Below, piece by piece: positions 9,576 through 17,834 of a stretch of 26,719 nucleotides of DNA. This DNA is from CAZLWA01 sp964563165. Its GTDB lineage: Bacteria; CLD3; SB21. Location of the stretch: positions 1 to 26,719 of the forward strand of contig CAZLWA010000042.1 in the NCBI GenBank assembly GCA_964563165.1. Reading direction: 5' to 3'. Position 1 is the first letter of the stretch. Every line of letters starts with the position of its first letter. Below the pieces are notes generated by a model, which did no database searches, was not told the origin of the DNA, and saw nothing but the letters and a program-made list of their open reading frames with translations. The translations under genes were made by a program, and so were the position numbers.

Positions 9576-11273
9576 ATGAAATCCTACCTCGGTCAGAAAG
9601 TCACCCAATCCCTCCGAACGCTTGGTTTTGATTATAGCGGCGAGATCCTTTTTTCAAAACCCAAAGAAGAGAAATTCGGCGACCTCTCGACGAACATCGC
9701 CCTGATCCTCGCCCGGGAAAAGCAATCCGATCCGCGCCAATTGGCCGAACAAATTATCGGGCAGCTTTCACTCGAAGCCAACCTGATCTCAAAAATGGAA
9801 ATTGCCGGGGGTGGTTTTATCAATTTCTTTTTCAGCCCGAATTATCTGTATGCGCGGCTCGGCGATATCCTTGCGCATCCAGGGTCGTACGGCAAACACG
9901 ATTTCGGAAAACAAAGAAAAGTGAATGTGGAATTTGTCAGCGCGAATCCGACGGGACCTTTGAGTATCGGACACGGGCGGCAAGCGGTTCTGGGCGATGT
10001 GCTGTGCCGGCTGTTTGAAAACGCCGGTTGGAATGTCACGCGCGAATATTATTTCAATAACGCCGGGGAACAGATGAAACGCCTCGGCGAATCGATCAGG
10101 CTGCGGTATCTGGAATTACTCGGTGAGGCCGTTGAGTTTCCGGAGAAACATTATGAAGGCGAATATATCAAGGATATCGCCCGAGTGATAAAAGACGAAC
10201 ACGGTGCCGCCTGGCGCGAAAATTCTCTCGAGCCGTTTAAAGCCGTCGGTGAAGAAATTTTGTTTCATAATATCAAAGAAGTTCTGCGGCGCATGGATTT
10301 GCAATTTGACACCTATTTCAATGAAGACGCGCTTTACAAGGAAGGCAAGATCGAACGGCTGCTCCACACTCTCCGGGAAAAGAATTTAACGTACGAAAAG
10401 GATGGCGCCACGTGGCTGAAAACTTCCGAGTTCGAGTACGCGCACGGCGCCAAAGCCGAGGCCGACAAGGTCATCGTGAAATCCAGCGGAGAACCCACTT
10501 ATCGTCTTCCGGATATAGCGTATCACCTGACAAAATTTGAACGGGGATTCGACCGGATCATAGACATTTTCGGCGCCGATCATATTGCGGAATATCCCGA
10601 CGTTTTAGCCGCCCTGAAGGCGCTCGGCTGCGACACGTCGCATGTGCATGTGGTGATCCATCAGTTCGTGACGCTGATCAAATCTGGAGAAATTTTGAAG
10701 ATGTCCAAACGTAAAGCGAATTTTGTCACGATTGACGAACTGCTGGACACGCTCGGCAAGGATGTTTTCCGGTATTTTCTCGTTATGCGCAGTCACCACT
10801 CCCATTTGAATTTCGATCTGGAACTGGCGATCCGGCAGACGATGGAAAACCCGGTCTTTTACGTTCAGAACGCACATGCACGCATCTGTTCCATTTTTTC
10901 CAAAGCGAAAACCAACGGACTTGACACGGCGCAAATACTTCATGCGGACCTGGCACTGCTTCAAGCGCCCGAAGAAAAAGACCTTATTCAAAAACTATTG
11001 GATTTTCCTGAACTGACGCAGCGCCTGGCGGAAATCCTGGAAGTTCATCCCCTGACAACCTATCTCGAAGAACTGGCCGCGCTGTACCATCGGTATCAAA
11101 CTGCCGGTAAGAAAGATGAGAAACTGCGTGTGATTACGCAAAATAGGAATTTGACGCTGGCCCGCCTCGCGGTGTGTCATGCCGTGCGCATTGTGATCGC
11201 ACGCGGATTGCATTTACTGGGTGTGTCCGCGCCGGAGTACATGTCGCGCGAGACGGAAGAAACTGAAGCTTGA
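9576..11273 (+). CDS. argS: Arginyl-tRNA synthetase
   Basis: ArgRS charges tRNA-Arg in the cytosol. The 565-residue protein has the N-terminal Add1 domain (about 1-100) and the class I signature SANPTGPLSIGHGR (122-135, with SIGH in place of HIGH). The KMSK loop is at 375-378. The C-terminal DALR anticodon-binding domain finishes with the typical RGLHLLGVSAPEYM. Length is normal for the family. It follows prfB by 50 bases, so two translation genes share a transcript. Nothing looks broken. Confidence 0.97.
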   Translation: MKSYLGQKVTQSLRTLGFDYSGEILFSKPKEEKFGDLSTNIALILAREKQSDPRQLAEQIIGQLSLEANLISKMEIAGGGFINFFFSPNYLYARLGDILAHPGSYGKHDFGKQRKVNVEFVSANPTGPLSIGHGRQAVLGDVLCRLFENAGWNVTREYYFNNAGEQMKRLGESIRLRYLELLGEAVEFPEKHYEGEYIKDIARVIKDEHGAAWRENSLEPFKAVGEEILFHNIKEVLRRMDLQFDTYFNEDALYKEGKIERLLHTLREKNLTYEKDGATWLKTSEFEYAHGAKAEADKVIVKSSGEPTYRLPDIAYHLTKFERGFDRIIDIFGADHIAEYPDVLAALKALGCDTSHVHVVIHQFVTLIKSGEILKMSKRKANFVTIDELLDTLGKDVFRYFLVMRSHHSHLNFDLELAIRQTMENPVFYVQNAHARICSIFSKAKTNGLDTAQILHADLALLQAPEEKDLIQKLLDFPELTQRLAEILEVHPLTTYLEELAALYHRYQTAGKKDEKLRVITQNRNLTLARLAVCHAVRIVIARGLHLLGVSAPEYMSRETEETEA

Positions 11274-11279
11274 AACCAT

Positions 11280-11308
11280 TTGACTTTACTTGACCTGTTT
11301 GTTACATT
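11280..11308 (+). promoter_or_regulatory. Candidate extended -10 promoter for the PfkB-kinase gene
   Basis: TTGACT (11280-11285) and TACATT (11303-11308) are 17 bases apart, with TGT directly before the -10 box (extended -10). It begins six bases after the argS stop. Confidence 0.55.
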
Positions 11309-11377
11309 GTCGCGCTTTTTTGAAATACGGGATTCTCCCGGCCGGCACGAACGGAATCGACAATGGAAGGAGTGGCT

Positions 11378-12286
11378 TTGGAAATTTTGGTGGTAGGTTC
11401 GGTGGCGCTCGATTCGGTAGAAACGCCTTTCGGAAAAGTGGTTGATGCGGTCGGAGGTTCGGCGACCTATTTCAGCGCGAGCGCAAGTTTTTTCTCTCCC
11501 GTGAACCTGGTGGGCGTCGTCGGAAATGATTATCCGATGAAGGACATTGAATTTCTCAAATCGCGCCGTGTGGATTTCACAGGCTTGCAAGTCGTCCCGG
11601 GCGAAACGTTCCGGTGGGCAGGACGCTATAATTATGATTTGAATCAGCGCGATACTCTCTACACGCATCTTAATGTGTTTCAAAATTTCAAACCGGTCAT
11701 TCCGGACAAATATAAGCAATCGCAATACGTTTTCCTGGGTAATATCGCACCGGAATTACAGTACGATGTTCTGGACCAGGTACCGTCGCCGAAACTGGTC
11801 GCGTTGGACACGATGAATTTTTGGATCGAAGGCAGCCAAAAAGCCCTGAAAAAAGTCCTGGAACGCATCGACATTTTTATTGTGAATGATTCCGAAGCGC
11901 GCCAATTGTCAAATCAGCCCAATTTGGTAAAAGCCTCGAATGAAATTTTTAAGATGGGTCCAAAAATTATCGTTATTAAAAAAGGTGAGCACGGGGCCGC
12001 CCTCATCACCAAAGATTCGCATTTTATGGTTCCGGCGTATCCGCTTGAAGACGTCTACGATCCGACCGGTGCGGGCGATACCTTTGCAGGCGGATTCGTC
12101 GGATATTTAGCAAAAACGGATGACGTTTCGGAGGGCAATTTGCGGCGTGCGGTTGTTTACGGAAGCGCGATGGCGTCGTTTTGCGTACAGGATTTCAGTT
12201 TGAACGCGCTGCGTAACCTGACTCATGAAGCTATCCTTCAACGTGTTTCAGCATTTAAGTCGTTAAGTCATTTTGACGAATCCTAA
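11378..12286 (+). CDS. PfkB-family carbohydrate/nucleoside kinase
   Basis: A ribokinase-fold kinase that phosphorylates a sugar or nucleoside with ATP; the substrate cannot be read from sequence. It shows the N-terminal strand EILVVGSVALDSV, the GG-S-A-x-Y substrate region (VGGSATYFSASA) and the C-terminal signature DPTGAGDTFAGGF with its catalytic Asp near residue 234. An ATG at 11363 is in frame, but AAGGAG (11367-11372) sits inside that extension and is ideally placed for the TTG at 11378, so I prefer the TTG start (302 residues). Its stop is 17 bases before the PTS IIA gene, so the two are probably co-transcribed. Confidence 0.88.
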   Translation: MEILVVGSVALDSVETPFGKVVDAVGGSATYFSASASFFSPVNLVGVVGNDYPMKDIEFLKSRRVDFTGLQVVPGETFRWAGRYNYDLNQRDTLYTHLNVFQNFKPVIPDKYKQSQYVFLGNIAPELQYDVLDQVPSPKLVALDTMNFWIEGSQKALKKVLERIDIFIVNDSEARQLSNQPNLVKASNEIFKMGPKIIVIKKGEHGAALITKDSHFMVPAYPLEDVYDPTGAGDTFAGGFVGYLAKTDDVSEGNLRRAVVYGSAMASFCVQDFSLNALRNLTHEAILQRVSAFKSLSHFDES

Positions 12287-12303
12287 ATGCCAAGGAGCTT
12301 TCT

Positions 12304-12774
12304 ATGAAATTGAGTGAAATTCTCAAAGCAGATCTCATAAAGATTCCTCTGCAAAAAACCGACAAAAAAGAGATCATCCTTGAGATGATAGATACCCTGT
12401 CGGCGGCAGGAAAAATCCAGGACCGCGAAAAAGTCATGCAATCCGTACTGGAGCGCGAACAGATGATGAGCACGGGCATTGGCAACGGAGTGGCGATACC
12501 GCACGGCAAGTCGAATGCCGTGCAGGAACTTGTGGTGGCGCTGGGCATTGCACCGCAGGATGTGAATTTCGAAGCGCTGGACGGCAAACCGGTTCGCATT
12601 GTGTTCATGCTCGTAGGACCGGAAAATTCCTCGAGCGTGCATATCAAAATGCTCTCGCGTATTTCGCGATTATTGAATCAAGCGGCGTTCAGAAAAAAAT
12701 TGATCGAATCACCGTCGAATGCGGATGCCATAACCCTGATCATTGAAGAAGAAAGAATATTGGATGGAAATTAA
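12304..12774 (+). CDS. PTS fructose/nitrogen-type IIA domain protein (PtsN-like)
   Basis: The 156-residue protein is a single EIIA-Fru/Ntr domain, phosphorylated on a histidine by HPr or NPr. The acceptor is His67 in VAIPHGK, after the typical REQMMSTGIGNG. The family tail LSRISRLL is also present. No EIIB, EIIC, HPr or EI gene is in the window, so a regulatory role is likelier than sugar uptake. AAGGAG (12292-12297) is six bases before the ATG. It is the second gene after the PfkB kinase, and its TAA overlaps the TAA of convergent yhbY within one TTAA. Confidence 0.92.
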   Translation: MKLSEILKADLIKIPLQKTDKKEIILEMIDTLSAAGKIQDREKVMQSVLEREQMMSTGIGNGVAIPHGKSNAVQELVVALGIAPQDVNFEALDGKPVRIVFMLVGPENSSSVHIKMLSRISRLLNQAAFRKKLIESPSNADAITLIIEEERILDGN

Positions 12775-13064
12775 GGTAAGTTGATTTTCGGCTTTTCATC
12801 ATTGCGCTTATACAGCAGCAGCGTATTCCCCAAGATCTGCACCAGCACCGCTCCCGTTCCCTTCGCCACCGATTCCCCCACATCTTCTTTGGCCTCCATG
12901 CAGCCATCCTGAATTTTTACTTTGACGAGTTCATGGGTATGGAAAGCGTTACTAATTGACAGGTAGGTATGCTCGGTCACACCCATCTTGCCGATGGAAA
13001 CCGTGGACTTGACGCCATTCCCTAAGGATCGTAAAAAACGTTTCTGTTTTCCGGTAAGTTCCAA
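12771..13064 (-). CDS. yhbY: YhbY-type CRM-domain RNA-binding protein
   Basis: The 97-residue protein is a stand-alone CRM domain, linked to pre-50S ribosomal subunits. Recognisable parts are LTGKQKRFLRSLG, the loop SIGKMGVTEH (family xGKxGxT), LVKVKIQDG, and the C-terminal GNTLLLYKR. The start is a TTG at 13064, matching the family N-terminus (M-x-L-T-x-K-Q); no in-frame ATG fits and the ribosome site is weak. It lies 17 bases after the preceding membrane gene, so translational coupling is likely. Confidence 0.93.
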   Translation of the reverse strand: MELTGKQKRFLRSLGNGVKSTVSIGKMGVTEHTYLSISNAFHTHELVKVKIQDGCMEAKEDVGESVAKGTGAVLVQILGNTLLLYKRNDEKPKINLP

Positions 13065-13081
13065 AGAATGTCCGCGTCGGT

Positions 13082-13660
13082 TTACAAATGTTTTCTTTTC
13101 TTGATCAGGGCTATCGATAAAAGTATAACGCCGGCAAGAACAAAAGTCAATGGCCAGTACAATTTGACCGCATTCACGAGATCATAAGGAACGAACCAGA
13201 ACGACCGTGAAAGATGAATGGCGCCGAATCCGATCAGCGTCAGTGCCGCCACGAGCGAGAACCACCGGCTCGTGTTAAGAACAAAATTTACGAAAAATGC
13301 GACGCCACCGGCCATTAGATACAATGGCCACAAATGATGCATTTCGTATTCGTACGCGCTATCCAGATACAAATGAAAACATCCGATGAGAATCAAAAAC
13401 GTTCCCAAGGCTACGTGGTGCTTTTTTGTTATGAAGTTCTTTACGAGCAAAAACGCGCCGAGAATGATGAATCCGTAGCGCTCCGTCCACGCCCAGTTGA
13501 TCACGTGCAGATTCCACAGAAGCCATCCGATGCCTATAATAATGAGCCATAGGCCGGTCATCAGGTGTTTATAGGAGTTTTTTCTTTTGGAAACGGGTTC
13601 GGCGGTTTCCGGCTGAAAACCCGCAGCCGCTTCGCCGGGTATATTTGTGTCGAGGTTCAT
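13082..13660 (-). CDS. Polytopic membrane protein (LiaF/DUF5668-like transmembrane region)
   Basis: The 192-residue protein has a hydrophilic N-terminus (about 30 residues) and then about six hydrophobic segments, near 33-52, 60-75, 82-97, 107-128, 133-150 and 165-187. It ends in KKRKHL. Repeated pairs such as LWLIIIGIGWLLWN and TFLILIGCFHLYL resemble the small DUF5668/LiaI-LiaF-type modules often found with PspC proteins. The function is unknown; an envelope-stress role is inferred from its neighbour. The ATG is 29 bases after the PspC gene stop. Confidence 0.85.
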   Translation of the reverse strand: MNLDTNIPGEAAAGFQPETAEPVSKRKNSYKHLMTGLWLIIIGIGWLLWNLHVINWAWTERYGFIILGAFLLVKNFITKKHHVALGTFLILIGCFHLYLDSAYEYEMHHLWPLYLMAGGVAFFVNFVLNTSRWFSLVAALTLIGFGAIHLSRSFWFVPYDLVNAVKLYWPLTFVLAGVILLSIALIKKRKHL

Positions 13661-13689
13661 GGCGCCATTCCTTTGATAATTTTAGTATT

Positions 13690-14394
13690 TCATGAGGTTT
13701 TTGTTTTTGAACTAAAAACGGTACGACTGTTTTCATCCGGCGTCAGGATCCCGATCACAATGTACGCGAGTATACCGAGCGGAAAGATCACGAATGTAAG
13801 AACAACCCACAAAATACGAATGAGTGAAACATCCATTTTTGAATATTCCGCGATCCCCGCGCAAACACCCAGAATTTTCTTCTCGGATGATTTCCTCCGA
13901 AACGACGACGCATCCCCCATTTGTCGGATCTTGCTTTCGAAAAGTTGCACGTGCGAATACGAAATGATCAGAACCAGCCCCGCCAGAATCAACATGGCAG
14001 GAAAAAGAAAGTCCCACGGGAAATGGTGCCAGAACCAGCGGAATTCCCACAGATTCAGTTCATCCAGAAACATGATTCCGCCGATCAGAATCAGGACAAT
14101 GCCCCAAAATACATGGTGATTGACATGTTTCTGTTCTTTTAGACTATTTTTTTGCTCATCCGTTAAGTGCTCCATCGTCACATGATTGGGATTCGCGGGA
14201 ACGAGGATCATGGCTGTAATGTAGGCAATAATGCCGCTTCCTCCGAAAAATCCCAGGAGAACGAACACTATTCGCACCAATGCCGGATTGACTCCGAAGT
14301 ATTCCGCCAAGCCTGCGCACACACCGTCGATCATCTTATCCTGCCGTGATTTATATAGCTTTTTAGTTTCGACGTTTTCCATGAGCGTTTCCAT
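13690..14394 (-). CDS. Double PspC-domain membrane protein
   Basis: PspC domains belong to envelope-stress systems (phage shock type). The 234-residue protein has one PspC at about 13-68 (KMIDGVCAGLAEYFGVNPALVRIVFV). A second lies at about 166-222 (KKILGVCAGIAEYSKMDVSLIRILWV). Between them are two further membrane segments (about 95-112 and 128-146) of DUF5668/LiaI type around a short Trp/His-rich loop. The two PspC units look like a duplication. A second in-frame ATG at 14382 is possible; I keep the first. It heads the three-gene minus-strand set with the polytopic protein and yhbY. No PspA or PspB is visible. Confidence 0.9.
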   Translation of the reverse strand: METLMENVETKKLYKSRQDKMIDGVCAGLAEYFGVNPALVRIVFVLLGFFGGSGIIAYITAMILVPANPNHVTMEHLTDEQKNSLKEQKHVNHHVFWGIVLILIGGIMFLDELNLWEFRWFWHHFPWDFLFPAMLILAGLVLIISYSHVQLFESKIRQMGDASSFRRKSSEKKILGVCAGIAEYSKMDVSLIRILWVVLTFVIFPLGILAYIVIGILTPDENSRTVFSSKTKTS

Positions 14395-14700
14395 CTTTCA
14401 ATTGCTTCTACCAATACTAACGGACAAACTTGAAAAATGTTGCAGGGATTTTCATTGAAATCTATAATCCGTGCAAATGAATGGGTGTTGTCGTTAACAT
14501 CGTGATTTCAGATTTCTCAGTCGTCCCGATTTTCCATTCGACGGGCTCAGGACTGACAACGGGACTCCTTCGAAATGACATGGCTGGAATATTATCCGCA
14601 CCCGGAGCTTGGGCTGAGTTGAGCGCCAGAAAAAAAATCCTTTCTTAAATAACCCGCATCCCTTATATTCCTGCCTTAAAAATCAAACGCAGGAGACATT
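14395..14700. other. Divergent intergenic region with repeat remnant
   Basis: No gene is seen between the PspC gene and the cyclophilin gene. Bases about 14520-14582 hold a repeat-like stretch (CGTCCCGATTTTCC, TTCGACGGGCTCAGGA, then TTCGAAATGACA). The middle part resembles the widespread TTCGACAGGCTCAGG-type element seen elsewhere in the window. The last 60 bases are AT-rich and must hold the cyclophilin promoter, but I could not pick a convincing one. Confidence 0.6.
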
Positions 14701-15174
14701 ATGCCGGACACCATTATTGCATTAGAAACAACCCAAGGAACCATCGAAATAAAGCTCATGCCCGACGTCGCGCCTAAAGCAAGCGAGAACTTCGAGAAGC
14801 TCACGGAAAAGGGCTATTACAATGGCCTGATATTTCATCGCGTGATAAAGAATTTCATGATCCAGGGCGGGGACCCGACCGGGACAGGCCGCGGAGGACA
14901 ATCCGTTTGGGGAAAAACCTTTGAAGATGAATTCAGCCCAAAGGTTCAATTCGACCGTAAGGGACTTCTTGCCATGGCCAACTCGGGCCCGAAAACAAAC
15001 GGCAGCCAGTTCTTTATTACGACCGTTCCAACATCGTGGCTCAACAATAAACACACGATCTTTGGTGAAGTTGTCGCCGGTTACGACGTCGTCCAGAAAA
15101 TCGAAAACACAAAAGCGGATGGCCAGGACCGTCCTGTCGAACCGCAGAAGATCATTAAAGCATATAAGAAGTAG
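14701..15174 (+). CDS. Cyclophilin-type peptidyl-prolyl cis-trans isomerase
   Basis: It speeds proline isomerisation during protein folding. The 157-residue protein is a single cyclophilin domain without a signal peptide, so it is cytosolic. Family motifs are FHRVIKNFMIQGGDPTGTGRGG (Phe and Arg of the active site), DEF, LAMANSGPKTNGSQFFIT and WLNNKHTIFGEV. A ribosome site GGAGA is properly spaced before the ATG. TrhO follows 42 bases later on the same strand, possibly on one transcript. Confidence 0.96.
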   Translation: MPDTIIALETTQGTIEIKLMPDVAPKASENFEKLTEKGYYNGLIFHRVIKNFMIQGGDPTGTGRGGQSVWGKTFEDEFSPKVQFDRKGLLAMANSGPKTNGSQFFITTVPTSWLNNKHTIFGEVVAGYDVVQKIENTKADGQDRPVEPQKIIKAYKK

Positions 15175-15216
15175 CTGCAACGGGCTCAGACTCATTTCTC
15201 CAAAAAAACAGAAGCT

Positions 15217-16119
15217 ATGACCGAATCAAAATGCTATCGCGTATTGGTGTATTACAAGTTCACGCGTATCGAATTTCCAGGGGAATTTGCCGCCCGCCAT
15301 CTGGAATTCTGCCGGTCGCTTGGCGTGCTGGGACGCGTCATTGTAGCGGCGGAGGGAATTAACGGAACGATTTCGGGAACGCCGGTTCAAGCCGGTGCGT
15401 ACATGACGGCGATGCATGCCGACAAACGCTTTGCGGATATGGAATTCAAAATCGATGAAACGGATGGCCATGTATTCAAGCGGCTTTCGGTGAAGGCACG
15501 GATGGAGATCGTCACGCTCGGGCTGGATGGAATGGATCCCGGCGAAGCGACGGGACAGTATCTCGAGCCGGCTGAATTCTACCGGGCGCTGCAAGACCAA
15601 GATGCTCTCGTGCTGGACGTGCGGAATGAGTATGAGTACGCGATGGGGCATTTTCGCGGCGCGGTCCGGCCGCCGGTCGAAACGTTTAAAGAATTTCCCC
15701 AATGGGTCAAAACATATTTACAGGACAAGAAAGACCGGAAAATCTTAACGTACTGTACCGGCGGTATTCGCTGCGAAAAATTTTCTAACTTCTTGATTCG
15801 GGAGGGATTTCGAAACATCTATCAGCTTCACGGCGGAATCATTAATTATTCCAAAAACCCGGAAGTGCAGGGGCGCGGGTTTGACGGAAAATGCTACGTC
15901 TTCGACGAGCGTATAGCCGTTTCCGTTAACCGTACCGCCGAAGAGAATATTATTTCACACTGCATGTATTGCGGAGCGGTTTGCGACCGGTTTGTCAATT
16001 GCGCGCACCTGGACTGCCATGTGCGGTTTTTTATTTGCGAGACCTGCGAGGCCGGGCATCGCCGGTCCTGCTCAAAAGCCTGCGAAGCCGCCGAGCATCA
16101 TGAATATACAGGAAACTAA
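15217..16119 (+). CDS. trhO: Rhodanese-like tRNA uridine 5-hydroxylase
   Basis: TrhO (YceA) installs 5-hydroxyuridine at position 34 of certain tRNAs, a precursor of wobble-base cmo5U/mo5U. The 300-residue protein has the N-terminal ferredoxin-like domain (GRVIVAAEGINGTISG). The rhodanese domain includes DVRNEYEYAMGHFRGA and the loop CTGGIRC with the catalytic Cys180. The C-terminus is Cys-rich (CMYCGAVCDRFVNCAHLDCH through CSKACEAAEHHEY), probably zinc-binding. Length and motifs are normal. Its TAA overlaps the TAG of the convergent flavoprotein gene within CTAA. Confidence 0.95.
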   Translation: MTESKCYRVLVYYKFTRIEFPGEFAARHLEFCRSLGVLGRVIVAAEGINGTISGTPVQAGAYMTAMHADKRFADMEFKIDETDGHVFKRLSVKARMEIVTLGLDGMDPGEATGQYLEPAEFYRALQDQDALVLDVRNEYEYAMGHFRGAVRPPVETFKEFPQWVKTYLQDKKDRKILTYCTGGIRCEKFSNFLIREGFRNIYQLHGGIINYSKNPEVQGRGFDGKCYVFDERIAVSVNRTAEENIISHCMYCGAVCDRFVNCAHLDCHVRFFICETCEAGHRRSCSKACEAAEHHEYTGN

Positions 16120-17105
16120 TCGTCCTGTTCCAAGAGCTTATCCGTAAAACGTTTCATAATCACGCTGACTTTTTCTACCCCGTGAATCCCGTGAACACTT
16201 TTTCCGGCTTGATAATAGTCCTTCGAAGACATTTTTCCGTTCAATGAAGATTTTTTCAATTGCCGCAGCGAACGCAGCGCGTAGACGATGCGCATGAATT
16301 TTTTTAGTTTTCGATGCTGCAGCATCCAGCGCGCGACAAAGCTCGCTTTCAGCCCGACGCGGGTTACATATTCCGTACGAATGACCGACAAAGGCACACC
16401 CGTTACCCGTTCGGTTAAAACAATATCTTCTTCATGCGAATCGATAATCGCTTTTTTATAATCTGCATGCGCGGTGCATTCTTCGGTCGCGATAAACCGC
16501 GTGGCCATCATCACGCCCGCATACCCCATTTTCAATGCGCCAATAAAATCATTTTCATCCCCGATGCCTCCGCCGCAAATAACCGGCAATCCGAATTCAT
16601 TCAATTCTTCCAACAGCTCATCGGGGCTTTTATGTCCCGCATGCCCGCCCGCCCGGTTGTTGATGGCAATAAATCCGTCCACACCCGCTTCGATCGCTTT
16701 GAACGCCCATTTACGCTCCGTGACTTTGTGGTACACAATTCCTCCGACCGCATGCGCGCGTTCCACGATCCATTTCGGATTACCCAGCGAGGTGTCAAAA
16801 AACCGAATGCCCTCTTCGATGCCGATATCGATCCAGCGCCTCAGTCGCTCCTCATAAATCTTGGAAGATCTTTCGACGGTTGCATTGAGGCCGACCGGTT
16901 TTTTCGTCAGGCGCCTGATAAGCCGTAAACCCTCGCGATACTCGTGTCCGTGAACATACACCATCGACAAAGGCTGCACGATGCCGATGCCGCCGGCTTC
17001 GGAAACCGCCGCGACGAGTTCCGGATTGCTGCATGGAAACATGGCTCCGCAAATGATCGGATATTCAATACCGGCATGCTTTGTAAATGCCGTTTCAATC
17101 TTCAT
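16116..17105 (-). CDS. Nitronate monooxygenase / FabK-like FMN flavoprotein
   Basis: The 329-residue protein is a TIM-barrel FMN enzyme of the 2-nitropropane dioxygenase/NMO family. Visible parts are PIICGAMFPCSNPELVAAVSEAGGIG at the N-terminus, NNRAGGHAG (the family GGHxG with the likely catalytic His), and the phosphate-binding GLPVICGGGIG followed by GYAGVMMATRFIATEEC. Members include nitronate oxidases, enoyl-ACP reductase FabK and enzymes of unknown substrate; the sequence alone does not decide. It begins 13 bases after a DUF4442 thioesterase-like gene. That pairing hints at fatty-acyl metabolism, an inference. Confidence 0.9.
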   Translation of the reverse strand: MKIETAFTKHAGIEYPIICGAMFPCSNPELVAAVSEAGGIGIVQPLSMVYVHGHEYREGLRLIRRLTKKPVGLNATVERSSKIYEERLRRWIDIGIEEGIRFFDTSLGNPKWIVERAHAVGGIVYHKVTERKWAFKAIEAGVDGFIAINNRAGGHAGHKSPDELLEELNEFGLPVICGGGIGDENDFIGALKMGYAGVMMATRFIATEECTAHADYKKAIIDSHEEDIVLTERVTGVPLSVIRTEYVTRVGLKASFVARWMLQHRKLKKFMRIVYALRSLRQLKKSSLNGKMSSKDYYQAGKSVHGIHGVEKVSVIMKRFTDKLLEQDD

Positions 17106-17118
17106 GATTCACTTTCGG

Positions 17119-17595
17119 TCATTTCTTTGGGCCGATCAGAGTTTTGAGGCGTCCCGTTGCAACGATGTCCCCTGCCCCGTCCTTGATTTTAACTTCTATA
17201 TCGATCTCACGCCTCTCATTGGACGCAATAACCTGCGTCTGGCATTCTGCGGTCAGCAGACCGTGCGCTTTTTTCAGATAGTCGATCTCAATGCTTTTCA
17301 CTATAAATCGCGCGTCATCCGGCAATCCGCAGACGACGGCGAGATTACCGGTGAACTCAGCCAGGTTGGCCAGGGCAATGGCGTGGACAGATTTTAAATG
17401 ATTGCGGACTTTTCTTCGATCCCGCAAAGTGACTTTCGCATAACCGGGCCGCAGCTCCATTACTTTCGACGACATACTTCCGGTATAAGGAATGTACCGA
17501 TTAACAACAAAACTGAATAAGAATTTTCCGAACGGCAGCCTGCTTAAGTTCAACCATTGACGGTGTAAAGCGTTTTTGGATACCTCATTGGACAT
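17119..17595 (-). CDS. DUF4442 hotdog-fold thioesterase-like protein
   Basis: The 158-residue protein resembles DUF4442/PaaI-like hotdog proteins. It has an N-terminal helix (WLNLSRLPFGKFLFSFVVNRYIPYTGS), then strands with VTLRDRRKVRNHLKSVHAIALANLAEFTGNL, the typical long helix after R-N-H. The final strands are ECQTQVIASN and EIDIEVKIKDG. Such proteins usually act on acyl-CoA or acyl-ACP. An in-frame GTG at 17637 would add 14 residues of poor character; I prefer the ATG at 17595. It is the first gene of a pair with the NMO-like flavoprotein. Confidence 0.85.
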   Translation of the reverse strand: MSNEVSKNALHRQWLNLSRLPFGKFLFSFVVNRYIPYTGSMSSKVMELRPGYAKVTLRDRRKVRNHLKSVHAIALANLAEFTGNLAVVCGLPDDARFIVKSIEIDYLKKAHGLLTAECQTQVIASNERREIDIEVKIKDGAGDIVATGRLKTLIGPKK

Positions 17596-17834
17596 AGTAA
17601 CATTCCGGGGATCGTTGTGGACGGACACCGACGTCACAGATGTTATCCACCTGTTACGGAAGACCGTGAGCGGTGTCTTTAATAGTTTCGTTCAAATTAA
17701 ATTATTTTTTTCAATTTATAAAGAGAATAATGCAGCTGCCGCGGGGGAGATCAAAAAAATCTATATTGATTTGATAACTTATATCGCTTAAGTTTACGCG
17801 TTTTAAAAAAATAATAGGATTAAAAGGAACGTCC
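17596..17834. other. Divergent AT-rich promoter region
   Basis: The 239 bases between the thioesterase-like gene and the amidase-deacetylase gene become AT-rich towards the latter. I found only weak candidate boxes (TTGATT at 17766-17771, TATAAA at 17717-17722) and no clear promoter or operator. AAAAGGAAC precedes the downstream ATG. Confidence 0.5.
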
